Below the pieces are notes generated by a model that ran no database searches, was not told the DNA's origin, and saw nothing but the letters and a program-made list of their open reading frames with translations. A stretch of 64,000 bases of DNA, taken from assembly GCA_027946555.1 (NCBI GenBank), contig JAPEVC010000091.1, positions 1-64,000 on the forward strand, read 5' to 3'. Below, piece after piece: positions 48,154 to 59,726 of this stretch. Source of the stretch: Gnomoniopsis sp. IMI 355080 (taxonomy: Eukaryota; Ascomycota; Sordariomycetes; Diaporthales; Gnomoniaceae). The position numbers were made by a program, and so were the translations under genes. The number at the start of each line of letters is the position of its first letter. The stretch's first letter is position 1.

Positions 48154-48601
48154 ATGTCCGCTACCACAACAGACAACCCGATATCAACCACACTGCATCG
48201 AGCAGCACAGGCAGATCACCTCCAGGATTATGAGGTTCACCTCAACAGCGACGGAGCAACACCAGTACCGCCCAACACAGACAATCGGCCCTCACCAAGA
48301 AATGTGTCGAATCCTCCCGGTTGGGACGATGAGCACCGCGGCGTTCCTCCATACAGACCCATCAACGAGAACTTGGATTTTAGCCAGAGACCGTGGGGTG
48401 CGAATCCTGTGGGACAAGCGTTTGTCTTCACAATGTTCACTGGCGTTTTCACTGTAGCGGTAGGTTTTCTTATAATTTCACTGCGAAAAAAAAACACGTC
48501 GCTGACACTTCTGTGATAAGAACATCAATTGGCTGTGGAGAAACACGGGCGGAAGGGTGAATGATAGAATATTTAGATACAAGGTTGGTGGTGAGATATG
48601 A
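48154..48601 (+). CDS. Small single-pass membrane protein, unknown
   Basis: Model of two exons, 48154-48459 and 48521-48601, with a 61-nt intron (GTAGGT donor, GCTGAC branch, ATAAG acceptor); 128 residues. The first 80 residues are polar (Pro/Asn-rich, with NPPGWDDEHRGVPPYRP and DFSQRPWGANPVG). One hydrophobic helix follows, AFVFTMFTGVFTVA, and after splicing a basic and aromatic tail, NINWLWRNTGGRVNDRIFRY. If the intron is retained the frame continues to 48516 and ends in a Lys-rich, low-quality tail. I prefer the spliced form because its tail looks protein-like. The start at 48154 is chosen over an upstream in-frame ATG that would translate the microsatellite. The family is unknown to me. 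Confidence 0.6.
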
Positions 48602-49174
48602 AGACCGGTAGCTACCTAGTAGACACCCACATTTACAATTCCGTCTATCAAAGTACTGCAGGACAGAGGCACCGCCATGTAGTGCAATGCACCGTTATCA
48701 AGCCTCCAATTTGGGTCGTGACGAGTCACAAACGAAATTCCCGGATACAAATCTTCATGTTAGAGAGAAAAAAAAGAGTAGGAGAATGCTTAGGTGGATT
48801 CGTTAGTGGTAGCTTAGCCTAAGTCTCTTTCAAGTGCATTCTGACACATCAGAGATATTAATTTCACTCAGTATCCTCAACGCCTCTCATTCAACATCAA
48901 CCTGCTCCTGGAATACTCCGAGTCGTATTCTAGACAACCTAATGCTTGTCCCATATTGCAGAACCCTTACACTCGGGTAGTGGTACTAGTAAACTTCACA
49001 AGCACCGGAGTACCCCTTCCCCGCCCCCACCTCTCCGGATACCATGCGGCTCCTCCTCTTATAATTTTCAATATACAACAAGCTTTCAAAGCCTCATAAT
49101 ATGAAAAAGGCGTTGGCTCCTCTCACTGCCAGGAAAAAAGCCAACTATACCAACGTACACGAGAGATCACAACA
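48602..49174. other. Intergenic stretch
   Basis: About 570 bases before the CocE/NonD hydrolase gene; a TATAATTTT-like element at about 49060 could serve its promoter. No gene seen. Confidence 0.4.
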
Positions 49175-51077
49175 ATGGCTAAGAATGAGGTGCAAACCCC
49201 TGAGATACGGGACATCTCAACCCGCCACGAGGACACAGAAAACAACCTCCTCTTTCTCAAAAATGTTTCCATTCCACTCAAGAACTCTTCTCTACCCATT
49301 CGTGCCAACGTCTATGTGCCCCTCAGCCACAGCAGCAATCCGCAAGAGAAGTACCCCGTGCTAGTGACCTACGGGCCCTATGGCAAAGATATCCCCTACG
49401 CGACCTTCTTCCCGCGCTCCTTCGACGAGCTGAACCCAGAGCACAAATCCAAGTACTCGTCCTGGGAGACGCCGGACCCTGTCTACTGGACTCGCCATGG
49501 CTACGCCATCGTCCGAGCCGATGAGCGTGGCACGGGACAGAGTCCTGGCCTGCTCGACACCATGAGCCGCGGGACGAGCGAGTGTTTCTTTGACGTGGTT
49601 GAGTGGTGCGCCGAGCAGCCATGGTCGTCCGGAAAGGTGGGCCTGTTGGGCATCTCCTACTATGCGGGCTCGCAGTGGCGCGTGGCGGCGCGCAGGCCAA
49701 AGGGCTTGGCGGCGATCGTGCCGTGGGAGGGCATGAGTGATTACTACCGCGACCGGTGCCGGCACGGTGGTATCTTGAGCAATCGCTTTATTAGCTTTTG
49801 GTGGAACCGTCAGGTGCTAGTGAACCAGTACGGCCGTGGGGGTCGGTCGAAGTTGACCTTTCCCCCGGATGGGCCTGGGGCAAGGGGCCAAGAGGAGACG
49901 GTCGAGGGGGACCTGTCGGAGGAGATCCTGCTTGCGAATCGAAAAGACCAGACACAGGACAACGAGGCGAATCGATTCCGCGACGATGAGTACTACTCTA
50001 GCAAGGAGTATCGTCTCGAAGACATTGAGGTACCGGTGCTGAGTGTGGCGAACTGGGGCGGCATCTTGCTGCACCTCAGGGGCAATGTCCAGGGATACCT
50101 GCGCGCGGGCTCAAAGTTCAAGTATCTGCGTTTCATTACAGGAAGACACGACCTGCCATTCTACTATCACGAGGAAGTCGAGTTGCAAAAGAGCTTTCTG
50201 GATGCGTTCCTCAAAGGCGACGACCGCGTTGGCTGGAGCGAGCCAGGTAAAGTCGCGCCCGTGACGCTCACGCTGCGGAAGGGCGACGTTGGTTTCAACG
50301 ACGCGGAAAAGGAGAAGGCCTACGCAAAGAGGGAAGAGAAGGCTTGGCCGCTGCCATCGACCAAGTATACCAAGTACTACCTCACTCCCAACCTTGGTCT
50401 GACACCGGCCACGCCATCGTCCCAAGAGCCAAAATCAGTAACATGGAATGCGCTGGGAACACTGGACAAGCCTGAGCTAGTCCAATTCGTCACCGAGCCT
50501 TTTGAGCAGGAGACTGAGATTACAGGGCATCCCGTCGCCCATATCAACGTTGGCGTGACGCCAGCCTCAGGGGTCGAGGATCCAGACATTGATGTTTTTG
50601 TCACCATTCGCCATCTTGATGCAACGGGTAAAGAAATCTACTACACCGGCACTGCGGGTGACCCAGTACCTCTCTGCAAAGGATGGCTCCGGGTCAGCAA
50701 TCGCAAAGTGCATGACGAGCACCCCAACCATCAGTCATGGCTGCCGCACCGGGAATACTTGTCGACGGACGTTCAGTCGGTCAAGAGCACGGAAAGGTAC
50801 GAGGTCGATGTCGAGATCTGGCCAACAAATGTGATCGTCGGCAAGGGGAGCAAGCTGGTATTTGAAATATCCAGTGGTGACACACAGGGCTCGGGCGTCT
50901 TCCAACACGCCTCCGAAGTTGATCGGTCAGTCTGATTCCCTTTTTTACCCGTTTTCACTTGTTCGATTGTCGCTAACTTGACTTAGACCTGCATCAAAGT
51001 TTGCTGGTCAAAATCACTTGTTCTTTGGAGATGGCCTAGAGAATTATCTGACATTGCCAGTGATTCCGTCCGAGTAG
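49175..51077 (+). CDS. CocE/NonD family (peptidase S15-type) serine hydrolase
   Basis: Two exons, 49175-50925 and 50987-51077, with a 61-nt intron (GCTAAC branch, TTAG acceptor); 613 residues. The family are alpha/beta hydrolases with a jelly-roll C-terminal domain acting on esters, amides or acyl bonds. Visible features are the oxyanion-type GPYGKD, the ADERGTGQSPG loop, and the nucleophile elbow GLLGISYYAGSQW (GxSYxG). An acid and a His candidate follow in ITGRHDLPFYYHEE. The C-terminal domain ends, after splicing, with ENYLTLPVIPSE, as family members do. There is no signal peptide, so it should be intracellular. The substrate cannot be read from sequence. It lies next to fumarylacetoacetase on the same strand. 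Confidence 0.9.
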
Positions 51078-51718
51078 TCGCATAACCAGTGACGTGTTAA
51101 GCAAACATGTGAGGCTGGTCTAAGAAGTATAGCTCAACCCGCAGTGATCGCATAGACGGGGGAGGGCTGAATGAGGAGAGCACCGACATATAGAATATTT
51201 AGATCTCAATAGTCTGTTACCTGTGAGATGTACCACCATCAAATCAAGTTTAGAAGAAGAAAAATTGTTGGAGCTTGAGATCACCTACCTCTCCTCTCAA
51301 CGGTCAAACCCTCTTTGCAAATGTAACATGAAGGTCATTCGGAATATCCTTTTTAGGTTTGAGATGTGCCGAGGCCCGGTGAAATACGAATACCTGACAT
51401 ATTTTCCGTACCCGACTTCTTTTTCATGACGGCTTGGCGTGCAATGTCGAAGTATGCGATGGCAGAGACACCTCACAGCTGAGACTCGTGGCATTCGGAC
51501 GCCGAGGGAATGGCAGCCGGACCACTCATAATACCCGGTGGGGGTGGGGTAGTATGCCCAGAAGTGCAGGTCACAGCAGGAACCAACAGCCATCATTTCG
51601 AGGTGAATAAGCGAAGCGCATGACGGTGAAAATCGGTGGTAAAAAGAGGGATTGCATTGAGCATTGTTGATCTGTTCTGCTTTCCTTGTTGCCCAAGCAG
51701 ATTGTTCAGAATGTCAAG
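51078..51718. other. Intergenic stretch
   Basis: About 640 bases between the hydrolase and fumarylacetoacetase genes. Short frames only. Confidence 0.45.
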
Positions 51719-53025
51719 ATGTCGTACTCAGAGCACTTTTCCCTGAGAAACATCCCGTATGGAATCGCCACAAGTGATGGTCATTCACAAAGAACTGTAG
51801 CCACAAGAGTTCACGACCATGTCTTTTTTTTGAACGAACTGGACCTTGCCGTCGCCGAGGAACTCAAGCAAGCCATTGACCAGGTGAGAGGTTACATGTT
51901 CAACCGGTTCTCTCCCGGCTGACCAAGGAATTGCATAGCCGAGTCTGAACGCCCTAGCAGCTCTCCCCAAAGACAGGCTGCGAGAACTACGAGCGAAACT
52001 TCAGAAACTTCTGAGTGATGATTCTGTGGTCTCAAAGAACGGCGTGCCTATCGAGCAGGTCCAGCTCCATTTACCGATCCAGGTAGGAGGTTTCACGGAC
52101 TTCTCATGCTCCCTAGAGCACCTTGGAAATGCTGCTGAAGCGATGGTGGGCGCTCGTTCTTTGCCTCCAGCCTTCATGCATTTTCCAATCGGATACAACG
52201 GCAGAGCTTCCTCGGTCGTGGTATCGGGGAGCGATGTAGTACGGCCACTAGGTCAGTACTACCGCGGGCTTGATACGACTGAGGTTACCTTTGGTCCGTC
52301 GCAGATAGTCGACTTCGAGCTTGAGATGGCTGCTGTCATCGGGAAGCCATCAAAGGTTGGCCAACGTGTCAAGGTGGAAGATGCTGATGAGCATATCTTC
52401 GGGTTGGTCTTGTTGAATGACTGGAGTGGTAAGGCCCCTCGCGATTTCGGCATTGCTCCGACCCTTTGCTAAAAACAGAACCACAGCAAGAGATATTCAG
52501 AAGTTGGAGATGCCGCCGCTTGGACCGATCAATTCGAAAAGTTTCTGTAACTCGATCTCACCCTGGGTGGTCACGCTCGAGGCATTGGAGGCCTTCGCGA
52601 CGCCAGCGCCACCCAAACAGGCACCAGCGGCTCCGTATCTTCAAGACCCAAAGAAGGAATCGAGCTACGACATTTCGCTCGACGCAGAGGTAGTGAGAGA
52701 GGGAAATACGACCAAGATATGTACTGCAAAATTGAGCTGGATGTACTGGACATTCCGGGATCTGGTCGCGCAGCAAACCATCAATGGTTGTAATCTCAAC
52801 ACCGGAGACTTGCTCGCCACTGGAACAGTTTCAGGTCTGCAAGACAATGAGCATGGCTGTTTGCTGGAGCTGACGCTGGTGCGGAAGAAGAGTGACAAGC
52901 ATCCAAGCAAGGAAGATATAATCTGGTTGAAAGATGGGGATGAGACCAGGTTCACTGGATACTGTGGTGATGGAGTGGGATTTGGTGATTGCACTGGCGT
53001 TCTCAAGCCTGCTATCCCTTTTTGA
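51719..53025 (+). CDS. FAH1: Fumarylacetoacetase
   Basis: Three exons, 51719-51883, 51939-52428 and 52487-53025, with introns of 55 and 58 nt; 397 residues. The enzyme splits fumarylacetoacetate into fumarate and acetoacetate, the last step of tyrosine and phenylacetate breakdown. The N-terminal domain begins YSEHFSLRNIPYGIA. Active-site residues known from the mouse enzyme are present: metal ligand D109 and catalytic H116 in TDFSCSLEHLGN, the acid pair in VDFELEMA (E182, E184) and D216 in NDWSARDIQ, which is restored by splicing. SISPWVVTLEAL and ATGTVSG are also conserved. The usual GYHGRASS reads GYNGRASS here. It is somewhat shorter than the 420-residue norm but looks functional. No homogentisate dioxygenase or maleylacetoacetate isomerase is next to it. 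Confidence 0.9.
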
Positions 53026-53457
53026 CTGATAGAACAGAGTGATGTTCATTCAGTCGTGGGCTGTCCGTAGAAGACCAGCTCAACTCCACAGATAGTCAAT
53101 GCTCACTATTGAAAGTTGGACTGAAGTTGAGGTGCGTCAGCTGTCGCATATCCTAGGGACTTACTTGCTAGGGGTGAACTTTGAATGTTCATGTTCCCTG
53201 AGCTTTCAAAGCTCCAGGGGCTGGATAGCAGGGTGGGCCCTGGCTCCACTCAAGCTTTGCCCCCGGCAGGCGCCACCAGCAGCCACGGAAGGCCACATCG
53301 TCAATTGGGACCTGAGCTCAACTTTTGTGACTTGAATGTTGCCTCTCACTCTCTAACACACAACCTCAGGAGGAGCACTGCACCCCGTCGTTTTGCCTCC
53401 TCTTCTCCCCCCAACCCTCCTGGTCCCACTCGGCTTGTCTTCATTGACATTTGCATC
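53026..53457. other. Intergenic: FAH 3' end and TRAP-alpha promoter
   Basis: About 430 bases, with a pyrimidine-rich leader (TCCTCTTCTCCCCCC-like) just before 53458. No gene seen. Confidence 0.45.
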
Positions 53458-54419
53458 ATGGCTTTCCTCAAGTTCTCGGCCCTAGCACTGTTGGCTCTTC
53501 GCGCCGTCTCGGTCTTCGCTGCGGCTGAGGTAAGAATGCTGCCCTTCCTCACGAACGAGCGTGCTTGAGCTTGTCTTGTTCAGATGCTGTCTAAAATATT
53601 GGCCTGACTAAATCTGACAAAACCTCTTTTTCAGCCCGAGGATGCGACCGCCTCTCCTGGTGCCGAGGCCCCCGAGCTAAAGATTGACATCTCGACCACC
53701 TTCCCTGACTCCACCTTCGGCGTCAAGCTCGTGAACGGTCACACGACCAAGGCCGTGGTTGAGATCGTCAACCATGAGGACGGGCCAATCAACCTGGTGT
53801 TCCTCGGCGGCATGCTGGCGACCACCCAGCCTCTCCCTGAGGACGCACCACCCCAAGCCGGTGTCCTGCGCAACTTGTCGGCCATGAGCTACGACGTCGA
53901 CATTGAGCCTGGCGAGACTCGTGCCCTGCCCTTCCCCTTCGTGCAGGACATGCAGCCCCAGGATGTCGTCCTCAATCTTCTGGCCGTTCTCCGAAATGAG
54001 AAGAACCAGATCTTCCAGGTCGAGGCGCACAGTGGTCTGGCCAGCATTGTCGAGGCCCCCACCAGCATCTTCGACCCTCAGATGTAAGTGCTGTTCCGAC
54101 CAGACTTTTCCGATCCCTCCAAGTTTTCTAACCTTGCTTCTACAGTATTTTCCTGTACCTATTCCTGACTGGTGTCTTCGGCGGCACCCTCTACTTCATC
54201 TACAAGACTTGGATCGAGGCTCTCTTCCCACAGGCCAAGAAGGCTCCACGTTCGAGCAAGAAGGCCAGAAAGGAGGTTGACGTGTCCGAGCCTCTGTCTG
54301 GCAACGAGTCCCCCGCTGTCGCATCTGGGGTCGACAAGGCCTACGACGAGACCTGGATTCCCGACCACCTGCGTCGACCCACCACTAAGCGCGCCAAGTC
54401 CTCCAAGAAGACCCAGTAG
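53458..54419 (+). CDS. IRC22: Translocon-associated protein alpha-like (Irc22 family)
   Basis: Three exons, 53458-53529, 53635-54083 and 54146-54419, with introns of 105 and 62 nt; 264 residues. Residues 1-22 are a signal peptide (MAFLKFSALALLALRAVSVFAA), which matches exon 1 almost exactly. The lumenal part (to about residue 172) contains the TRAP-alpha beta-sandwich with VEIVNHEDGPINLVFLGGML and LPFPFVQDMQPQDVVL. One transmembrane helix follows (IFLYLFLTGVFGGTLYFIY), then a basic cytosolic tail rich in Lys/Arg (KKAPRSSKKARK). Such proteins associate with the ER translocon; in fungi the family is annotated as Irc22. Orientation and length fit. Confidence 0.88.
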
Positions 54420-55597
54420 AAAAGGGCTGGGCGGAAGACACAGGCAGCGAGTGAGAAAGGTGGCAAACTGTCAAAGGTCGCTATCTAAGATTGATGCATG
54501 CCCTCCGGGGCTACTCATGACGGAAACAAGGTGGAGAAGTGTGTGTTGATGTATTTAGTCGATATACAGACCTGGCGTTATATCCAAGGCATGAAAAGCG
54601 TGGCATAAAAGTTTCCAGGAGCGCTTATTCTTTGTGGCTTTCTGGGTGCCTCACAATCAAAAACACGGCCCGGGTCGCGGCTCATGTACTCGTGTACAAA
54701 GAACAGGTGCGCATGCAAATGCCGTCATGATATATGCTTGTGAAACTGCCGTCAATGTGCAGAGGACTCTACGCGCCATGAGAAATTGTCAATGCAGACC
54801 TGTTCCATCCGGCGCCTCTCCATGGTGCATCCCGCAAGTGGCCTCTACGACTAGATAGCACGAGACGCAACGTACCCAGATGTGTCACCTTATGCAGAAT
54901 TCAATTCCGTTGACGCAGTTAGTACGGAATGAGCTTTGCGGCATATGATACACGGCATCGAAAGAAGACTCAATGGGCAAACTTTATGTGGCCGTTGGCA
55001 TTCAGGCGCTCCGGCTAGTTCAGGTGGATCATAATTTTGACAGCCGATACGAGCAAATCGATCACGAACACCTGTCAATGTCGAGTACAAGTTCCGTGCC
55101 TGCCAACAATTGCCCATCACCGGATAAGAGGCTGTCTCATCATGTGTGGCTCGAGGGTTGCTATACCTGCCTAGTTCCAATCAGCAGAATCAACAATTCC
55201 ATGTCCATCACATTCTATGTATCTGATGTCGCATCGCATCACGCATCGCGAACTCGCACTCTGAACGGAAACTCTTGTATTCGGCCGGGGAAGATGGTTG
55301 TGATTCGTGCTTTGTTTTTTTGAAATTCGCAATTCCAGATATCCGGGACGCCATCTCTAAGAAACAGACCCGAGCAGGCCCCAGCAAACGGTAGCGTCGC
55401 TCATCGTCGTCGTCTCCGATCCGCCCAAAGAACCGATTTTCCCTTTTAAGGTGCCATGTGCATCCCCCGCGCCGAATGTGGTTGTTTGCGGTAACAGTAA
55501 TTGCAACTCCTCCTTGCTGGTCTCCATCCCCATGCCACCGCCAAATTGGTTTCGCTCATCCTGGTAATCGTCGTCCACCCGTCGATGAGGGTTTGGT
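54420..55597. other. Convergent intergenic region
   Basis: About 1.2 kb between the stops of the TRAP-alpha-like gene and eS28 (opposite strand). An open frame of 116 codons at 54973-55323 has no domain character and is not called. Confidence 0.4.
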
Positions 55598-56037
55598 TTA
55601 CCGCAGACGTCTGGCTTCACGCTCAGACTCGAGGAGGCAGAGGATGTCGTTCTCGCGAACTGTGCGGAACGAGAATTTTGTCAGTACGTCCGTTATCCAT
55701 GTACTTAAAGCGTCCCTTGGTTGTCTTGATCCCCAGTTTCAGCCGGGGTCGAGAGAATTCTGCATACCGGGTCCCTTCACGTTACGGATAATCGAACGGG
55801 TCTGGTCGTCCATGAACTCGACGCGAACCTGGGTAACACCACCGCGAGAGCCTAGATTCCATCACAAATCAGCCATATGTTCTCTTTCTATTTTCCCTTC
55901 AATTCTCGCTCGCTGGCGACATCCTTCTGATAGAACGAGGCCGTCGTTCCGGCGGGGTGGGGCGCTTATTTCGTACCGGTACGGCCGAGGACGCGGGTGA
56001 CCTTCACGAGCTTGACGGGCTGCTTAGAGGCATCCAT
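55598..56037 (-). CDS. RPS28: 40S ribosomal protein eS28
   Basis: Three small exons, 56037-55977, 55851-55768 and 55659-55598, with introns of 125 and 108 nt; 68 residues. The protein is the small-subunit protein eS28. The sequence begins [20 protein letters not shown], continues with [20 protein letters not shown] and [16 protein letters not shown], and ends EREARRLR, nearly the universal sequence. All splice sites are GT-AG and both junctions fall after the first base of a codon. No single exon is long enough to stand out, so the gene is easily missed. The introns are long relative to the exons, as is common in fungal ribosomal-protein genes. Confidence 0.95.
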
Positions 56038-58228
56038 TTTGATAGATGTGAGATTTCCGGTGGTTTTTCGGAGGCGGAAAAAGATCGAACGGGAATCTAG
56101 GTTGATTGACGGGGTGGTGGTCGTGAAGCAGGTTGCGCGAAAGTGGATGTCGTGGGTGCTGGGACAGTGGGTTGGCCGTCGAACTTTTCGCTCTGGTGGG
56201 AGGTGAAAATCAGAGTTTAGCGCGAAGCAGCTGCCAGCTGGCGCCAGCTGCCCGAATTAGCCGAGACCTCCAACTTCACCTCCTTTCATGATCTTCGGCT
56301 TCACCCATTGTCTTTTTGATCTGATATTGTTGACTCATACATAGTGCATTTGATTTGCATTCATTGGAACTCCAAAGCTTCTGCCATGGGGGTATATTGA
56401 GTATCATTGTCTACAAATCACCCTGAAGTGCACCCCGCTCAAACCTAAGCTGTCTCTCTGCTATTAGTCATCCTCGAATTGACGAGGTGTAGCCTGTAGG
56501 AATGACTTGAGTACCATCTCAGCAGGATAGGATGCACAAGCATAACTGAAGTATACACTGCCTGCTAAGACAGTGAGACCAGGGCGATGCTGAAGAACGC
56601 ATCGATGCTATTGCCTAGTCAAGTTCTGCAATAGATCATGCTGTTGCTCTTATAATTTCTGCGTCACCATATCATTGGGAAGCAAGGTGTAACCAACAAT
56701 CGAATGCAGCTTTACAATCACTACGACGAAGCAAGCGGTGCATGACTAATTTCCAGGGGTTTGAGTACCAATTCGTCTTCCATGTTTGGTCTCAAGCCTT
56801 GTAAGTCAACCATATATTGACAGATCTAAACCTCTTCCCAGCTGAAAGGCTTAGTACCGAAGTATCTAGGGGGGTGCTGGCCATGATCCATCGGCTCGAT
56901 TCGTGAAATTTTGGAAACTTAAACGAGAGCTATTCCATTGTTGCCCACTCCAAGCAGTCCCTGCCTTTTGCGCTCTTACAACGTGAAGTGTAGACACCCT
57001 TGGTACCTAGGTATATTTAACAGGCAAGTAATTATTTCTTGGTGATTCCGTTGATTTCAGCAAATTGATTAGCTACTTTAGGGCTACCGAATAGGGCATC
57101 AAGCTTATTTGTACGGAATGTCCATAGGATGTTGAGCTACACTACAGGACATCTTCCAAAAGAAGTTGGCCAAGTAAAGCCATATCCTATAGTGTTTATC
57201 GCGGAGTTATGTTTGTTGTTCAACAATCAGAAATTACGCTTCAAAATGGGAAGTCCCGTCTTAAGGGATCTACGACCCAAGCTGAGTGTCTGCCTACATA
57301 GCCTCCCAAACGGAACCAATTAATATGGACATCAGGTCTTACGAGTCCATCTACAGGTTTTAACAATGTCTGCCAAAAGCATCACCTGTAATCAGACTTC
57401 ACAACTTCCAGAAAGGTCCCATCATCAGGTTGACTTGTCCAAGGGCACAAAAGAACAGACTTCATGATTAATCGATTGATAGAGCTGTGGAGCTGTAGGC
57501 AGAATGTGATATACCTCAGAGGCACCTTTGCTATCATTAAGATCGATCCAACTACCCTAGGTAGGTACTCTAAAAGCAACTTAGCAATGCTTTAAAATGT
57601 TTTCTTTTCATTCCAAGCCGGTCCACAAGACTCATTTTCCATGGACCACAAGATATAACCCATTCCTATGAGTGGAATCAAGCTTAGCCCTATAATCCCA
57701 CGACTAAGAGCCTTGTTATCTGAAGCTTCAAAATGGGGCTCAGATGTATAGAGGATATCTGCACAGGTTCAAGATGCCAGATTCAACGTGGGCACTTCTT
57801 CCTAGGCTATCTATCTTCCAGAAGCAAAAATTGATTTCCAGCTGTGTTAACCATAAGTTACTCGAGCTACTCGTGGAAACCGATATGGCCGGGTAGCGCA
57901 TCAAGGAATTGGTGCCTCCTCCAACCGGCCTCGTTCCTCGCGCGGATAGGTGGTTTTTCGACTGGACGTCGATCAGTACCGCCAGATGCCTAAGTGAACG
58001 GATTCAGGTTTGGAGGAAAGTACGCATACTGGGATTACTGGCTTTCGAACAGGCGGCCGGGTTCGACAACTGTAGCGCAAACTCGTCGCGAAGATGAGTA
58101 AGCTCCGTGCCTGTGGTGCTTTGGTATGAAATTGTAATCCTTGCGTCAAGAAACCGAGCTGATCACCCTGTCCAAAGCCCTTCCTTACCTTGGAGGCCCT
58201 AGCAAGCCTTCGGTGGTTTCTCTGCTGC
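56038..58228. other. Gene-poor intergenic region
   Basis: About 2.2 kb upstream of eS28 and downstream of the mitochondrial protein gene. It includes the eS28 promoter. The rest has stop-rich frames, with CCTAGG-type palindromes at 57004 and 57556. No gene is seen. Confidence 0.45.
57004..57013. repeat. CCTAGG-centred palindrome
   Basis: TACCTAGGTA, the same core as the palindromes at 16841, 18112 and 19104; a related CCTAGGTAGG lies at 57556-57565. Confidence 0.55.
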
Positions 58229-58845
58229 TCACCACACCTTCCACCATGGTGATGTCTTCTGGTCTGAAGTCTTCTGGCCTGAAGTTTCCTGTTCCTTCAT
58301 TCTCTCTTGCTCCGCTAGGACCCTCTTATTTCGCTCCTCAAGTAACATCAATTGCATTTGATATTCCTGGATTCGATTAGGTTGATCCATCGGAGGCTCG
58401 GGCGCGGTCAACCGGAGTACTTCAACATCCAGCTCAGCAATATAGGCTGATTCAAGAGGTCAGATAAGTCGCATCTTCACAATGAACAATTAAGGGCTCG
58501 GGCCAGGTAGGCACACCTAGCTTACACACCTTCACGCTCAGCCATGATCTCATCCGTCTCCAGCTTCACCCAGGCCCAATACGCCATCTGATAGGTGAGA
58601 ACGGCCATCAATAGAACCTTCGCGACGGGTCTAGTGAATGTCTTGTAGAATTGTGACTGCAAAGAAGACAAGTGTCAGTGAGTGAATGGTGGGCTGCAGG
58701 GTGAGTGAATTGGTGAGTCACGAACGAGGTGGGATGGCTGTTGTTCCGATGAGGCGAAGCGCCGTTGCATGGGCCTTTGAAGGACAAGGCATCGTGTTGA
58801 AGGCCGTATTACCCGGCTAGTCCGTAACAGAGCTCGTGCATTCAT
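58229..58845 (-). CDS. Small mitochondrial single-pass membrane protein with C-terminal coiled coil
   Basis: Three exons, 58845-58726, 58656-58530 and 58446-58229, with introns of 69 and 83 nt; 154 residues. Exon 1 is an Arg/Ser-rich presequence (MNARALLRTSRVIRPSTRC, then RRFASSEQQ), typical of mitochondrial import. Exon 2 carries the membrane helix (VAKVLLMAVLTYQMAYWAW). Exon 3 gives a charged helix (AELDVEVLRLTAPEPP, then QMQLMLLEERNKRVLAEQE) that should form a coiled coil, ending SPWWKVW. If the second intron is not removed the frame stops directly after REGV. The layout resembles small inner-membrane assembly factors, but I cannot name the family. RAMP4/Ysy6 lies divergently upstream. Confidence 0.75.
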
Positions 58846-59278
58846 CTTGATATCTGTCACTTGCGTTGAAAGTCAAGCTTGAGAACTAGGTATGTGAGGG
58901 AAGTTTGTGCACAGCTTCAAAATGGATAGAGTGAAGTCAGATACCAGGGTCTGTAGTTACAGGGTTAGCCCCTGTAGGTGGCTTGCCGAATTCCCACTGG
59001 CCGGGGTTCTTCAAGTTGGGACGACACGTCTCCCGAGGAGCTGATGCAACTCTCATTGAATGTCCATTCTATTCTGCAAGGGGATTGACCTAAGTGCAAT
59101 CACCGACCCGAGGACATCTGTCCCTATTGTGTACACTCTCCTTCAACAGACTACTTCAACAGCCTCCTTGACCACCCGACAGTTGGTCTGTCCCTGTTGG
59201 CTTTCAGTCCTTTCTCTACTTCTCCCAAACATTTCAATTACACCTTTTGCTTAATTGTATTCTCTCGATCCTCACAAA
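58846..59278. other. Divergent promoter region
   Basis: About 430 bases between the divergent start codons of the mitochondrial protein and the RAMP4-like gene. The right end is a C/T-rich leader. No gene seen. Confidence 0.45.
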
Positions 59279-59726
59279 ATGGTACGTCCTACTTGTCTCG
59301 GCGGCTTGCATTCTAACAAGGGCGCATCGAGTCGCATAAACGACACGACCCCATATCCACATTGATCCTTCTATCAAGCATAGTCTAGACATCGAAGCTG
59401 ACCCGACCACCGTACAGGCGCAAACCCCTCAGCAGCGACGCGCGAACGCGAAATTTGCCAAGGATCAAGAAGCCCGGCGTGGCAAGTCGAGCGAGGAGCT
59501 CAAGAAGAAGTCCAAGGTGGTCCAGAAGTCGCCCATCTCTCCATTCTGGCTCGGTATGGAATGATCTGCAAGCCCAAAAAAAATAAAAAAATAAAAAATA
59601 AAGGCTCATCGCTAGAGAATGCGACCTCGGCTGACTCTCCCTTACTACACAGGTATACTTGCTTTCGTCGTTTGCGGCGGCATAATATTCGAAGTCCTGT
59701 CCCGCATCATCTTCGGCAGTTCATAG
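59279..59726 (+). CDS. YSY6: Stress-associated ER protein RAMP4/SERP (Ysy6-like)
   Basis: Three exons, 59279-59281, 59418-59553 and 59653-59726, with introns of 136 and 99 nt; 70 residues. The first coding exon is the ATG alone, followed at once by GTACGT. The protein starts MAQTPQQRRANAKFAKDQEA, has the conserved KSPISPFWLG turn and ends in a tail-anchor helix (GILAFVVCGGIIFEVLSRII). Members bind the Sec61 translocon and stabilise membrane proteins under ER stress. The size, basic N-half and C-terminal anchor all fit the family. The frame closes exactly across both introns. Confidence 0.9.

Noticed and set aside
54973..55323. Open frame of 116 codons, plus strand
   Set aside because: It lies in the convergent 3' region of two good genes and has no recognisable features.
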